Shown here piece by piece: positions 1 to 7,010 of a stretch of 7,457 nt of DNA. Source of the DNA: Kiritimatiellia bacterium (GTDB lineage: Bacteria > Verrucomicrobiota > Kiritimatiellia > RFP12 > UBA1067); the NCBI GenBank assembly GCA_017508315.1, contig JAFVZE010000240.1, positions 1-7,457 on the forward strand, given 5' to 3'. The first letter of the stretch is position 1, and each line of letters begins with the position of its first letter. The notes under the pieces were generated by a model that saw nothing but the letters and a program-made list of their open reading frames with translations, was not told the DNA's origin and did no database searches. The position numbers were made by a program, and so were the translations under genes.

Positions 1-196
1 GATTCGCGGCGTACAAGCGGGAGCGAGCGAAGAGCGTAAAGGCGCAATGTCTCGCGATGTCGAAAATGCCAAGCGCGGCTTCGGTTCGGGCCGCAGCGGA
101 ACACAGCATTTTCAGATGAGGCGATTTGTGCAGGACTCGATGGCGCGGCCAATCTGAAGATTGCCGCGCCATCCGGAGGACGCGCAAATCGCCCAT
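1..196 (-). other. Open reading frame running off the left edge inside the repeat; probably not a real gene
   Basis: On the minus strand a frame is open from ATG at 196 (or an internal ATG at 172) to base 1 without a stop. From the second ATG it starts MARQSSDWPRHRV and near the window edge reads FARSRLYAAN, rich in Arg, Ala and His. No good ribosome site precedes either ATG and no domain is recognised. The same frame begins in the right copy on the plus strand (ATG at 7423, MGDLRVLRMAR) and runs off that edge, so it belongs to the repeat rather than to a unique gene. It is most likely a fortuitous frame in a dispersed repeat; a short protein of a mobile element is the alternative. Confidence 0.3.
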
Positions 197-229
197 ATCA
201 AAATGTGCGTACCGTTGCCCGAACCGAAG
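79..229. repeat. Large interrupted dyad within the left repeat element
   Basis: The two halves of 79-229 are imperfect inverted copies of each other. From the outside inwards, CTTCGGTTCGGG (79-90) pairs with CCCGAACCGAAG (218-229); an ATTTT/AAAAT block follows; GGCGATTTGTGC (120-131) pairs with GCGCAAATCGCC (182-193) with one G/A difference; and the central hairpin lies at 139-173. Between these blocks the arms differ in sequence and slightly in length. The dyad could be a folded RNA or DNA cruciform, or the product of an old inverted duplication. Confidence 0.7.
139..173. repeat. Strong central hairpin of the repeat element
   Basis: Arm 139-154 (GATGGCGCGGCCAATC) pairs with arm 159-173 (GATTGCCGCGCCATC) around a TGAA tetraloop, with a single bulged C. 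The stem is 15 bp and GC-rich. No T-run follows on either strand, so it does not look like an ordinary intrinsic terminator, although it could still slow transcripts leaving the RND gene. Confidence 0.75.
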
Positions 230-322
230 ACGTCACATTGACAAGGCTCGGCTTAAGCATCAATAGAAAAATCCAACGCCGGTATCACTGTACAACAGTT
301 GCACATTCGAGTAACCGATTAC
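162..322 (+). repeat. Left copy of a 161-bp inverted repeat flanking the gene cluster
   Basis: This stretch matches the reverse complement of 7297-7457 over 161 bases without gaps and with 8 mismatches (248, 264, 273, 278, 280, 283, 289, 317 in this copy). The outer 86 bases (162-247) are identical, and every mismatch is in the inner part; six of the eight are transitions. The inner boundary is near GTAACC-ATTAC. The outer boundary cannot be set because the other copy reaches the window edge. It lies just downstream of the RND gene stop. No transposase gene or target-site duplication is visible. Confidence 0.95.
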
Positions 323-383
323 GTCAATGAACCGGGCGGGGCATATCTCCGTTCGCCGCAATGCGCGATCAAGCGGTTGTTTT
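323..383. other. Non-coding gap between RND gene and left repeat
   Basis: These 61 bases follow the RND stop codon on the minus strand. I see no stem followed by a T-run, so no intrinsic terminator is evident. Termination may rely on Rho or on the structured repeat beyond. Confidence 0.5.
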
Positions 384-3300
384 TCAGCCCTTGACCTTCT
401 CGCGCAGCCGCTGGAAGACGCTGTAGAGCGACGGCACGAAAAGAATGCCGAAAACGGTCGCCGCGAGCATTCCCGAAAGCGTGCAGATGCCGATGGCGCG
501 CATGGCGGCGGCGCCTGCGCCGCTGGCGAAAACGAGCGGCAGCACGCCGAAGATGAAGCTCCATGCCGTCATCATGACCGCGCGGTAGCGCAGCGACGCT
601 CCGCTTTCGGCGGCGGTGAACACGTCTATGCCCTCATCGCGCTGCTGCTTCGCGAATTCGACCATCAAAATCGCGTTCTTGGCGGCAAGTCCGATGAGCA
701 TCACGCACCCGAGCTGGGCGTAGACCGAAAGCGGGGTTTCGGTGAGATACAGCCCGACGAACGCCCCGCATAGCGCCACCAGAACCGAAAGCATGACCGA
801 AACCGGCATCGTCCACGACTCGTACTGCGCCACGAGGAAGAGATACGCGAACACCATCGCCAGAACGAGCAGTATCTCAAGCTGCCCGTCGTTCTCGCGC
901 TCCTGCAGCTGCACCGGCCCCCATTCGATCGCGTAATCGCCGGGTTTCGCCGTGGATTCGATAAGGTCCATGATCTCCGACGACGTGATTCCGGGCGCGG
1001 GATTCACCTCGCACCACGCCGCCAGCATCTTGTTGTAGCTCATCGTCTCGCGCGCTTTGGTGACGTATTCGAGCCGCCCGAGCGAAGTCAGAGGAACGGC
1101 GCGGTTCTCCGAAACCGGAATGCGCAGATTGCGCACGTCGTCGACTCCGCCGCGGAAATCGGGATCGTTCTGGAGCTTCACTTCGTACACGCCGCCGAGG
1201 ATGTTGAAGTCGTTGACGTAGAACGATGCGAGCTTGTTCTGCAGCGTCTGGAAGATCAGCTTCGGCGAAAGCCCGAAACTCTCCGCCTTGCGGCGGTCGA
1301 GCTTGAAATCAAGCTGCGGCGAAATAGACTGGAAACCGTGATAGCAGCTTTTCACCATCGAATTGGTGGAAAGCGCGTAGATGAAGTCCGAAACCGCCTT
1401 GTGCAGCTCGTGCTCGCTCTGTCCGCCGATGGCGCAGAAGTTGAACCCGACGCCGCTCGAGCCGCCGATGCCGCGGATCGCCGCAGGCTGGGAGAACACG
1501 AACTCTCCGGCCGGCAGCGTCCCGGCCACCTCCTTCACCTTGTCGATGATGACGTCGATCTGTGTGTCAGGGGTCTTGCGCTTGTCCCAGTGGTCGAGAC
1601 GGATCAGGGCTCCGGCCATGTTTTCGGCCGTACCCCACAGCGAAGACCTGCCGCAGGTGTAGGAAACGCTCTCCACGCCCGGGATGGCGAGCACTTTTTC
1701 GTAGAACGCATCCATCACGTCGATCGTCTGATCGTGGGTCTGCCCCTCCGGCAGGCGGCAGTTGACGTTGATGTAGCCGCGGTCCTCCTTCGGCAGAAAC
1801 GCCTTGGGCACCTTACCCGACGTCCACCACAAAAGCGCGACGACTCCGGCGAACATCAGCACGGTGAGCAATCCCCGGCGCACAAGGATGCGCACGAAGA
1901 ACATATACCCGCGGCGGCCGACATCGACGGTGGCGTTGAACGGCGCGAACATCTTGAGCGGTTTTTCGCTCGGCGGCTTGAGGATGTAGGCGCACAGCAC
2001 CGGAGAGAGCACCAGCGCCACCACCGTCGAAAGACACAGCGCGATGCACATGGTGACGGCGAACTGCACGTACATCATGCCGACCATGCCGGGATAGAAC
2101 GCCAGCGGCACGTAGCAGGCGAGCGTCACCAGAGTCGTGGCGATGATCGCGCCGGTGATCTGCGTCATCGACTTGGAGGCCGCCTCCTTCGCCGACAGAC
2201 CTTCACGCGCCATCAGCGACTGGCAGTTTTCAACCACCACGATCGCGTCGTCCACGAGCGAACCGATGACGAGGATAAGTCCGAACATGGTAAGCACGTT
2301 CAGGGTGTACCCGAGCGGATAGAGGAACGCGAAAGTGGCGAGAAGCGAAATGGGAATGGCGATCGACGGTACCAGCGTCGCGCGCCAGTCCTGCAGAAAG
2401 AGGTAGGTTATGAGAACCACGAGCAGCAGGGCGCCGACCAGAGTGTAGAACGTCTCCTTGAGGAAGACGACCGTAAAGGCGGTGGTGTCGTCGGCGAGAA
2501 TCCCGTTCACGCCCGGAGGCAGACGCTTGATCCATTTGTCGACCTCCTTCTTGACGCGCTCGGCCGTCTCCACCGCGTTGGCCTCGGGAGCCTTGTATAC
2601 GCTCAACGACGAAGCGGGAAGGTCGTTGAAGCGCCAGCGCGTCGTGTAGCCTTTGCAGCCGAGCTCGACGCGGGCGATGTCGCGGATGAGCACCTGGGCG
2701 CCGGTCGCCGGATCGCTTCTCACGACGATCTTCTCGAACTCCTCCTTGGTCTTGAGACGCCCCTTCACGTTCAGTTTGAACTGGAGATACTTGTTGGCGT
2801 ATTCGCCGCCGACCGTGCCGGCCGCGGCCTGCACGTTCTGATCTTCGACGGCGGCCTTGATCTCGGGAATCGAGATTTTGAGCGCCGCCACCCTCACCGG
2901 ATCGAGCCAGATGCGCATCGAATACGTGCGGCCGCCCGTCTCGACGAGCGAAACGCCCTCCACCCGGGCGATGCCGTCGGCGATCTGCTTTTCCACGAAG
3001 TTGGACAGTTCCATCACGTCCATCTCGCGTCCGTCGGTCGTGAAGGCGTACATGACCATGCGGTCTTCCGGACGGGTTTTCACCGTGATGCCGGATTTTA
3101 TCGTCTCCGCCGGCAGTTTCTGCTCCGCGCGTTTTACCGCGTTCTGCACGTTCACAAGCGCGATGTTCGGCTCGGTGCCGGGACGGAAACAGACGTAGCA
3201 GGTATAGGTTCCGTTGCCGCTGCAGTTGGATTTGTAGTACCAGACGTCTTCAACGCCGTTGATCTGGTCTTCCATCACCATCGCCACGCTCTCGCGCAGC

Positions 3301-3476
3301 ACGTCGGCGCTCGCGCCTGAATACGAAGCGGAAACCGTGACCGTCACCGGAATGATGTTGGGGTATTCCGCAACCGCCATCCTGCCCAGGCAGATGGCTC
3401 CGCAAAGCGACATGATGATGCAGACCACCCACGCCAGACGCGGATGGTCGATGAAAACCTGCGAAATCGACTTCAT
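384..3476 (-). CDS. RND efflux transporter, HAE1 (AcrB/MexB) family, inner-membrane permease
   Basis: The 1030-residue product is close to the usual length of AcrB/MexB (about 1,045), so it looks intact. It is expected to use the proton gradient to export drugs or other amphiphiles from the periplasm or inner membrane through a trimer. Visible landmarks: an N-terminal membrane helix (about 12-32) followed by the AEYPNI segment; porter repeats at about 40-335 and 560-860; membrane bundles at about 340-500, 535-555 and 868-1020. The paired proton-relay aspartates of TM4 are D409-D410 (GSLVDDAIVVVEN), the TM10 lysine is K933 (GLAAKNAILMVEF) and the TM11 threonine is T970, so the relay is complete. 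The ATG at 3476 is 6 nt after the adaptor stop, with only a weak GGTAA as ribosome site, so translation is probably coupled. No outer-membrane factor follows. Odd points: periplasmic cysteines C85, C93 and C96. The substrate cannot be predicted. Confidence 0.96.
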   Translation of the reverse strand: MKSISQVFIDHPRLAWVVCIIMSLCGAICLGRMAVAEYPNIIPVTVTVSASYSGASADVLRESVAMVMEDQINGVEDVWYYKSNCSGNGTYTCYVCFRPGTEPNIALVNVQNAVKRAEQKLPAETIKSGITVKTRPEDRMVMYAFTTDGREMDVMELSNFVEKQIADGIARVEGVSLVETGGRTYSMRIWLDPVRVAALKISIPEIKAAVEDQNVQAAAGTVGGEYANKYLQFKLNVKGRLKTKEEFEKIVVRSDPATGAQVLIRDIARVELGCKGYTTRWRFNDLPASSLSVYKAPEANAVETAERVKKEVDKWIKRLPPGVNGILADDTTAFTVVFLKETFYTLVGALLLVVLITYLFLQDWRATLVPSIAIPISLLATFAFLYPLGYTLNVLTMFGLILVIGSLVDDAIVVVENCQSLMAREGLSAKEAASKSMTQITGAIIATTLVTLACYVPLAFYPGMVGMMYVQFAVTMCIALCLSTVVALVLSPVLCAYILKPPSEKPLKMFAPFNATVDVGRRGYMFFVRILVRRGLLTVLMFAGVVALLWWTSGKVPKAFLPKEDRGYINVNCRLPEGQTHDQTIDVMDAFYEKVLAIPGVESVSYTCGRSSLWGTAENMAGALIRLDHWDKRKTPDTQIDVIIDKVKEVAGTLPAGEFVFSQPAAIRGIGGSSGVGFNFCAIGGQSEHELHKAVSDFIYALSTNSMVKSCYHGFQSISPQLDFKLDRRKAESFGLSPKLIFQTLQNKLASFYVNDFNILGGVYEVKLQNDPDFRGGVDDVRNLRIPVSENRAVPLTSLGRLEYVTKARETMSYNKMLAAWCEVNPAPGITSSEIMDLIESTAKPGDYAIEWGPVQLQERENDGQLEILLVLAMVFAYLFLVAQYESWTMPVSVMLSVLVALCGAFVGLYLTETPLSVYAQLGCVMLIGLAAKNAILMVEFAKQQRDEGIDVFTAAESGASLRYRAVMMTAWSFIFGVLPLVFASGAGAAAMRAIGICTLSGMLAATVFGILFVPSLYSVFQRLREKVKG

Positions 3477-3482
3477 GCTGTG

Positions 3483-4529
3483 TTACCGCTTTACGAACGG
3501 CCTGATCTTCATTCCCTTGCGCACCCGGTGCGCGCCCTCGATCACGAGACGCTCGCCCGGCTTCAGCCCCTTTTCGACGATGAGGTTGTCGCCCTTCAAG
3601 TCGCCGCGGGCGATGGTCTTGCGCACCGCCATCCCCCGATCGTCGAGAACCCAGACGTACGGACCCTGGATATCCTGCAGAACGGCGGTCGGCGGCACCG
3701 CCGGACGCTCGACGCCGGTTTTCGTCGTCAGCGTGACCTGAACCGTAGTTCCGATCTTGAGGATGCGGTTTTTGTTGTTGAGAGTGACGAAAACCTTGAT
3801 CGTGTCGGTATATTCGTCGGCCACGTTTTCGAAATACTCGACCGTCCCCGGCTCGTCGAACTCCGTCCCGTCGGCAAGCGTGAGTTTGATTACGGCGTTT
3901 TCCTTGAGATTCCTGAGTTTCGCCTGGAACATCTCGAGGAAATCGCGGTTGGCCATCGAGAACGAGACGCGGATCGGAGCGGTCTGCACGATGGTGACGA
4001 GGCTCCCCGAGCCGGCCGTCACGTAGTTGCCCTTCGTCTTGGCGGTCGTGCCGATCTTGCCCGAGATCGGAGCGATGATTTTGCAGTGGTTGAGATCGTC
4101 CCGGGCCGAGTCCAGCTCCGCCTGAGCCGCTGCGTACGCCGAACGCATGCTGTCGCGCTGGGAAAGCGCGTTGTCGACCGCGTCGATGGACACCGCGCGC
4201 GTCTGCAGCAGTTTCTTGTGGCGTTCGTAGGAAAGTTCGGCATATTTCACGTTCGCCTTGCATTCCATCATCTTCGCCTCCGCGTTCTTCACCGCCGCGG
4301 AATACTTGACGGGATCGAGACGGTAGAGAACCTGCCCTTCCTTGACCACGGCGCCGTTCTCGAACGCGACCTCGAGGATTTCGCTCGACACCTGCGGAAC
4401 CACGTCGACGCGCTGGATGGCAACGACGCGGGCGGGATAGACACGCTCGACGAAAACCGGCACGGTTTTCACTTCGCCGACCGGCAGCGACAACTCGGCG
4501 GCGCACAGCAGTAGAGGAATCAGATTCAT
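3483..4529 (-). CDS. RND efflux periplasmic adaptor subunit (membrane fusion protein, HlyD/AcrA-like)
   Basis: This 348-residue protein should link the RND transporter encoded just downstream to an outer-membrane channel. Domain order is typical: first half of the biotinyl-lipoyl domain (about 40-75, with QVSSEILEVAFENGAVVKEG), an alpha-helical hairpin (about 75-149, rich in A, E, K and Q), second half of the lipoyl domain (about 150-174, IIAPISGKIG), a beta-barrel (about 180-270), and a membrane-proximal domain (about 275-345) with the usual PPTAV and GLKPGERLVIEG segments. The N-terminus (MNLIPLLLCAAELS) is hydrophobic but very short and lacks the positive residues of a normal signal peptide. 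C9 is preceded by Leu, a poor lipobox. An in-frame TGA four codons upstream rules out a longer start. No Shine-Dalgarno precedes the ATG, and a TATAAT box ends 6 nt before it, suggesting a leaderless message. A three-codon frame (ATG GCC AAA TGA) overlaps the start codon and is probably chance. Confidence 0.95.
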   Translation of the reverse strand: MNLIPLLLCAAELSLPVGEVKTVPVFVERVYPARVVAIQRVDVVPQVSSEILEVAFENGAVVKEGQVLYRLDPVKYSAAVKNAEAKMMECKANVKYAELSYERHKKLLQTRAVSIDAVDNALSQRDSMRSAYAAAQAELDSARDDLNHCKIIAPISGKIGTTAKTKGNYVTAGSGSLVTIVQTAPIRVSFSMANRDFLEMFQAKLRNLKENAVIKLTLADGTEFDEPGTVEYFENVADEYTDTIKVFVTLNNKNRILKIGTTVQVTLTTKTGVERPAVPPTAVLQDIQGPYVWVLDDRGMAVRKTIARGDLKGDNLIVEKGLKPGERLVIEGAHRVRKGMKIRPFVKR

Positions 4530-4558
4530 TTGGCCATTATATCATTTTCGTTTTTAAA
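4530..4558 (-). promoter_or_regulatory. Putative extended -10 promoter for a leaderless adaptor mRNA
   Basis: Read on the minus strand, the 24-nt gap between the oxidoreductase fusion and the adaptor contains TGA-TATAAT; the hexamer occupies 4541-4536. The sequence upstream is A/T-rich (AAAAACGAAAA) and there is no convincing -35. The hexamer ends 6 nt before the adaptor ATG, so a start 6-7 nt downstream would fall at or next to the A of that ATG. There is no purine-rich ribosome site in the gap. That the motif is there is seen directly. That it is used, and that the message is leaderless, is inferred. Confidence 0.5.
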
Positions 4559-5942
4559 ACGCCCCCGCTTTGCGCAGAAGCTGACGGTTCACCTCTCCGA
4601 GCTGCGGCTTCTTCCTGAACGAAGAGACCAGCGCCTTCTCAAGGTTCTGATCCGACAGACCCGTGCATTTCTCCTTCATGAGACAGGCGAGCATCATCGT
4701 GTTGGCGGCTTTGGGGACGCCGAAGCGCTCCGCCATGGCGATAGCCGGCCACCTGACCAGCCTCACGCCTTCCGGCGGCCGGACGTTCAGCGGAACGGAC
4801 TCGTCGACTATGACGGTTCCGCCTTCGGCGACATCGCCGACGAAACGTTCGTACGCGGGCTGGTTCATGCACACGAGAACGTCGGGATGTTCGACCGTGG
4901 GCGAGCCGATGGGAGTGCCTGAAACCACGACCGAGCAGTTCGCGCTGCCGCCGCGCTGCTCCGGCCCGTAGCTCGGGAACCACAGCGTATGGCGGCGTTC
5001 AAGCCGCGCCGCTTCGGCGAGGCACAGCCCGAGGGACAGAACCCCCTGCCCGCCGTAGCCGGCGAACTTGAAACGAAGTTCCGGAAAATCCCTGTCGTCC
5101 GCAGGCGGCGGGACATCCTCGCCCTCGGCGAACAGTTCCGCGCAGGTCGCCGCCCTGGGAACCGCCACCGGCCGCGCTCCGGGAGAGTCGACATCGCGGA
5201 AAACCCCGAGCGGAAACTCCTTTTCCATTTCGTTCATGCAGAAGTCCGCGGCGGCCTTGGCGTCCATTCTCAAGTTGGTGGGACAAGGCGCGAGGATCTC
5301 CAGAAGCGCGTATCCCCTGCGGGCTTTCTGAATCTCGAACACTTTGCGGATCGCCGCCTTCGCCTGCATTATACGCCTGGTGTCGGCGACCGAGACCCGT
5401 GCGATATAGACCGGCGCCTGAAGCTGGCTGAACACTTCGCAGACATGGAGCGGACGTCCGGTGAGCGAAGGGTCGCGGCCGAACGGCGTGGTGGTCGTCT
5501 TCTCGCCCTCGAGCGTCGTGGGAGCCATCTGTCCGCCGGTCATGCCGTAGAGCGAATTGTTGACGAAGATACAGCCGAACTTCTCGCCCCGGCTCGCCGC
5601 CTGAAAAGCGTTGTTGAAACCGATCGCGCCGAGATCGCCGTCCCCCTGATAGGCGATGGTCACGGCGTCGGGGCGGGCGCGGCAGGCACCGGTCGCCACC
5701 GCCGAAGCGCGGCCGTGCGCGGCGGAGATGTGCGCGGCGTCCCAGTAGTAGTAGGTGAACACGCCGCAGCCGACGGGGTCGACGAAAATCGTGCTGTCCT
5801 GCAGATCGAACTCCGCGCAGGCCTCGGCGATCAGTTTGTTGATTATTCCGTGGCCGCAGCCCGGGCAGTAATGGGTGAAGGAAACATTCTTTCCGCTGCG
5901 CGGAAAAGTCCTGTACATCCCCTTTTGCGAAATCTCAGCCAT
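4554..5942 (-). CDS. 2-oxoacid:ferredoxin oxidoreductase, fused beta (TPP-binding) and gamma subunits
   Basis: This 462-residue protein joins two subunits usually made separately. Residues about 10-250 are the beta subunit: CPGCGHG at 26-32, the TPP/Mg motif GDGDLG at 100-105 with NNSLYGMTGGQ at 128-138, and PCPTNLRM at 219-226. A linker rich in Pro, Ala and acidic residues (about 251-288) leads to the gamma domain (about 289-462), which has the family signature FAGYGGQGVLSLG at 293-305 and WFPSYGPEQRGG at 321-332. With the VorB-like alpha subunit and ferredoxin encoded upstream, it should oxidatively decarboxylate a 2-oxoacid to an acyl-CoA and reduce ferredoxin, or run in reverse. Its start codon overlaps the alpha-subunit stop in a TGATG junction, and AAGGAG (5956-5951) sits 8 nt upstream. 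Substrate cannot be fixed from sequence: branched-chain 2-oxoacids and 2-oxoglutarate are both plausible. No frameshift is seen at the domain junction, so the fusion looks genuine. Confidence 0.95.
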   Translation of the reverse strand: MAEISQKGMYRTFPRSGKNVSFTHYCPGCGHGIINKLIAEACAEFDLQDSTIFVDPVGCGVFTYYYWDAAHISAAHGRASAVATGACRARPDAVTIAYQGDGDLGAIGFNNAFQAASRGEKFGCIFVNNSLYGMTGGQMAPTTLEGEKTTTTPFGRDPSLTGRPLHVCEVFSQLQAPVYIARVSVADTRRIMQAKAAIRKVFEIQKARRGYALLEILAPCPTNLRMDAKAAADFCMNEMEKEFPLGVFRDVDSPGARPVAVPRAATCAELFAEGEDVPPPADDRDFPELRFKFAGYGGQGVLSLGLCLAEAARLERRHTLWFPSYGPEQRGGSANCSVVVSGTPIGSPTVEHPDVLVCMNQPAYERFVGDVAEGGTVIVDESVPLNVRPPEGVRLVRWPAIAMAERFGVPKAANTMMLACLMKEKCTGLSDQNLEKALVSSFRKKPQLGEVNRQLLRKAGAF

Positions 5943-6997
5943 CAGATCATCTCCTTTGCTGCGCGAAGCGCGTCATCGACGCTCACGACTTCACCGCCCA
6001 TGCGGTTGACCATTCTGACCGACGCGGCTTCCGCCCCGAGCCCGGCCTTGGCGAGATTGAGCCGCACGTCGTCGGCGAACTGCCCGGCGTCAAGCTCTAT
6101 GGTCATGATCCTGCGTCCTCCGGCGACGGCGCAGAGCGCCTCGCGCGGGAACGGGTTGAGGCTTATCGGGCGGAAAACCCCCGCCTTTACGCCTTCCCTG
6201 CGCAGTTTCTCCGCCGTCGTGCGGGCGATGCGGCTGGAAATGCCGTAGCCGACGATCAGCAGTTCCGCGTCGTCGGCGAGATACGACTCGCTCATCGCGT
6301 CGGATGCCATCTTCGCGTACTTGTCCTGCAGATGGCGGTTGAACTCCTCCTGCTGCGCGGCGTCGAGAAAGATCGATTTCACGAGATTGCCGCGAGTGCG
6401 CGCCTCTCCCTGCGCCGCCCAGTCGCCGAAGTCGGGATGGGCGAGTTCCTTTTCCGGCAGCTCGACCGATTCCATCATCTGCCCTTGAAGACCGTCGGCG
6501 AAGACGATCGCCGGAGTGCGCCACTTCACCGCCATTTCGAAAGCTTTGACGGTGAGATCGAACATCTCCTGCGCGCAGGCCGGCGCGAGCGTGAATGTCT
6601 GGTAGCTGCCGTGTCCGCCGCCTTTTACCGCGGGCGTGTAGTCGGACTGCTCGGGGTAGACGTTGCCCAAACCGGGACCTGCGCGGTTGATGTTCACCAC
6701 CACCGCGGGAAGCTCCGCCCCCGCCAAATACGAAATCCCTTCCTGCATCAGCGAAAAGCCGGGCCCCGACGTCGCCGTCATGCAGAGTTTGCCTGCGCCC
6801 GCCGCGCCGAACATCATGTTTACGGAAGCGGTTTCGCATTCCGCCTGCACAAACACGCGCCCGAGCATCGGAAACCATTTGGCCGCGCCGTGCGCGATCT
6901 CGCTTGCCGGTGTTATGGGATAGCCGAAATACAGCTCGCAACCGGCGTACAACGCGCCCATCACCACGGCTTCATTGCTCTTTACGAACTTGGTCAT
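5942..6997 (-). CDS. vorB: 2-oxoacid:ferredoxin oxidoreductase alpha subunit, VorB-like
   Basis: The 351-residue length and motifs fit the stand-alone alpha subunit often annotated as 3-methyl-2-oxobutanoate dehydrogenase VorB. The pyrimidine-binding domain carries GYPITPASE (25-33), QAECETASVNMMFGAAGAGK (51-70), TSGPGFSLMQEG (76-87), NRAGPGLGN (104-112) and AVKGGGHG (123-130). The C-terminal domain carries GYGISSR (250-256), RPISLNPFP (276-284) and ELDAGQFADDVR (301-312). It would pair with the downstream beta-gamma fusion to form the TPP active site that attacks the 2-oxoacid and passes electrons to ferredoxin. The ATG at 6997 is preceded by AAAGGG (7011-7006) at 8-nt spacing, which reaches into the ferredoxin stop codon. 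The gene ends in a TGATG overlap with the fusion gene. The VOR name rests on similarity of this subunit; KOR-type (2-oxoglutarate) activity is the main alternative. All key motifs appear intact. Confidence 0.95.
   Translation of the reverse strand: MTKFVKSNEAVVMGALYAGCELYFGYPITPASEIAHGAAKWFPMLGRVFVQAECETASVNMMFGAAGAGKLCMTATSGPGFSLMQEGISYLAGAELPAVVVNINRAGPGLGNVYPEQSDYTPAVKGGGHGSYQTFTLAPACAQEMFDLTVKAFEMAVKWRTPAIVFADGLQGQMMESVELPEKELAHPDFGDWAAQGEARTRGNLVKSIFLDAAQQEEFNRHLQDKYAKMASDAMSESYLADDAELLIVGYGISSRIARTTAEKLRREGVKAGVFRPISLNPFPREALCAVAGGRRIMTIELDAGQFADDVRLNLAKAGLGAEAASVRMVNRMGGEVVSVDDALRAAKEMI
5943..5956 (-). promoter_or_regulatory. Shine-Dalgarno and TGATG coupling site for the beta-gamma fusion
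   Basis: On the minus strand AAGGAG (5956-5951) lies inside the end of the alpha-subunit gene, 8 nt before the ATG at 5942. The alpha stop TGA (5944-5942) shares one base with that ATG. This arrangement decides the start and points to coupled, roughly equimolar translation of the two catalytic chains. Confidence 0.8.
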
Positions 6998-7010
6998 TGC
7001 CGAAACCCTT

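Noticed and set aside
139..173. Hairpin as an intrinsic terminator for the RND gene
   Set aside because: No run of T follows the stem on either strand, and it is over 200 bases past the stop codon.
238..266. TTGACA in the left repeat as a -35 of an inward promoter
   Set aside because: At 17-nt spacing the -10 position reads CAATAG, a poor match, and the right copy also lacks a usable -10 (CAACAG).
1338..3320. 660-codon plus-strand open frame opposite the RND gene
   Set aside because: It is a GC-rich antisense shadow: composition dominated by Arg, His, Asp and Gly, no recognisable domain, and the minus-strand frame has full RND signatures.
3250..4506. 418-codon minus-strand frame overlapping the adaptor and RND genes
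   Set aside because: It is a shifted frame over two well-supported genes and is extremely Arg/Gly-rich.
3444..4514. 356-codon plus-strand frame opposite the adaptor gene
   Set aside because: Same antisense shadow character (Arg/His/Asp-rich, no domain), while the minus strand encodes a complete membrane fusion protein.
4503..4529. Adaptor as a lipoprotein processed at C9
   Set aside because: The residue before the cysteine is Leu (LLLC), which does not fit a lipobox needing Gly, Ala or Ser at that position.
4989..6248. 419-codon plus-strand frame spanning the VorB and fusion genes
   Set aside because: It crosses two clearly coding minus-strand genes and has no family motif.
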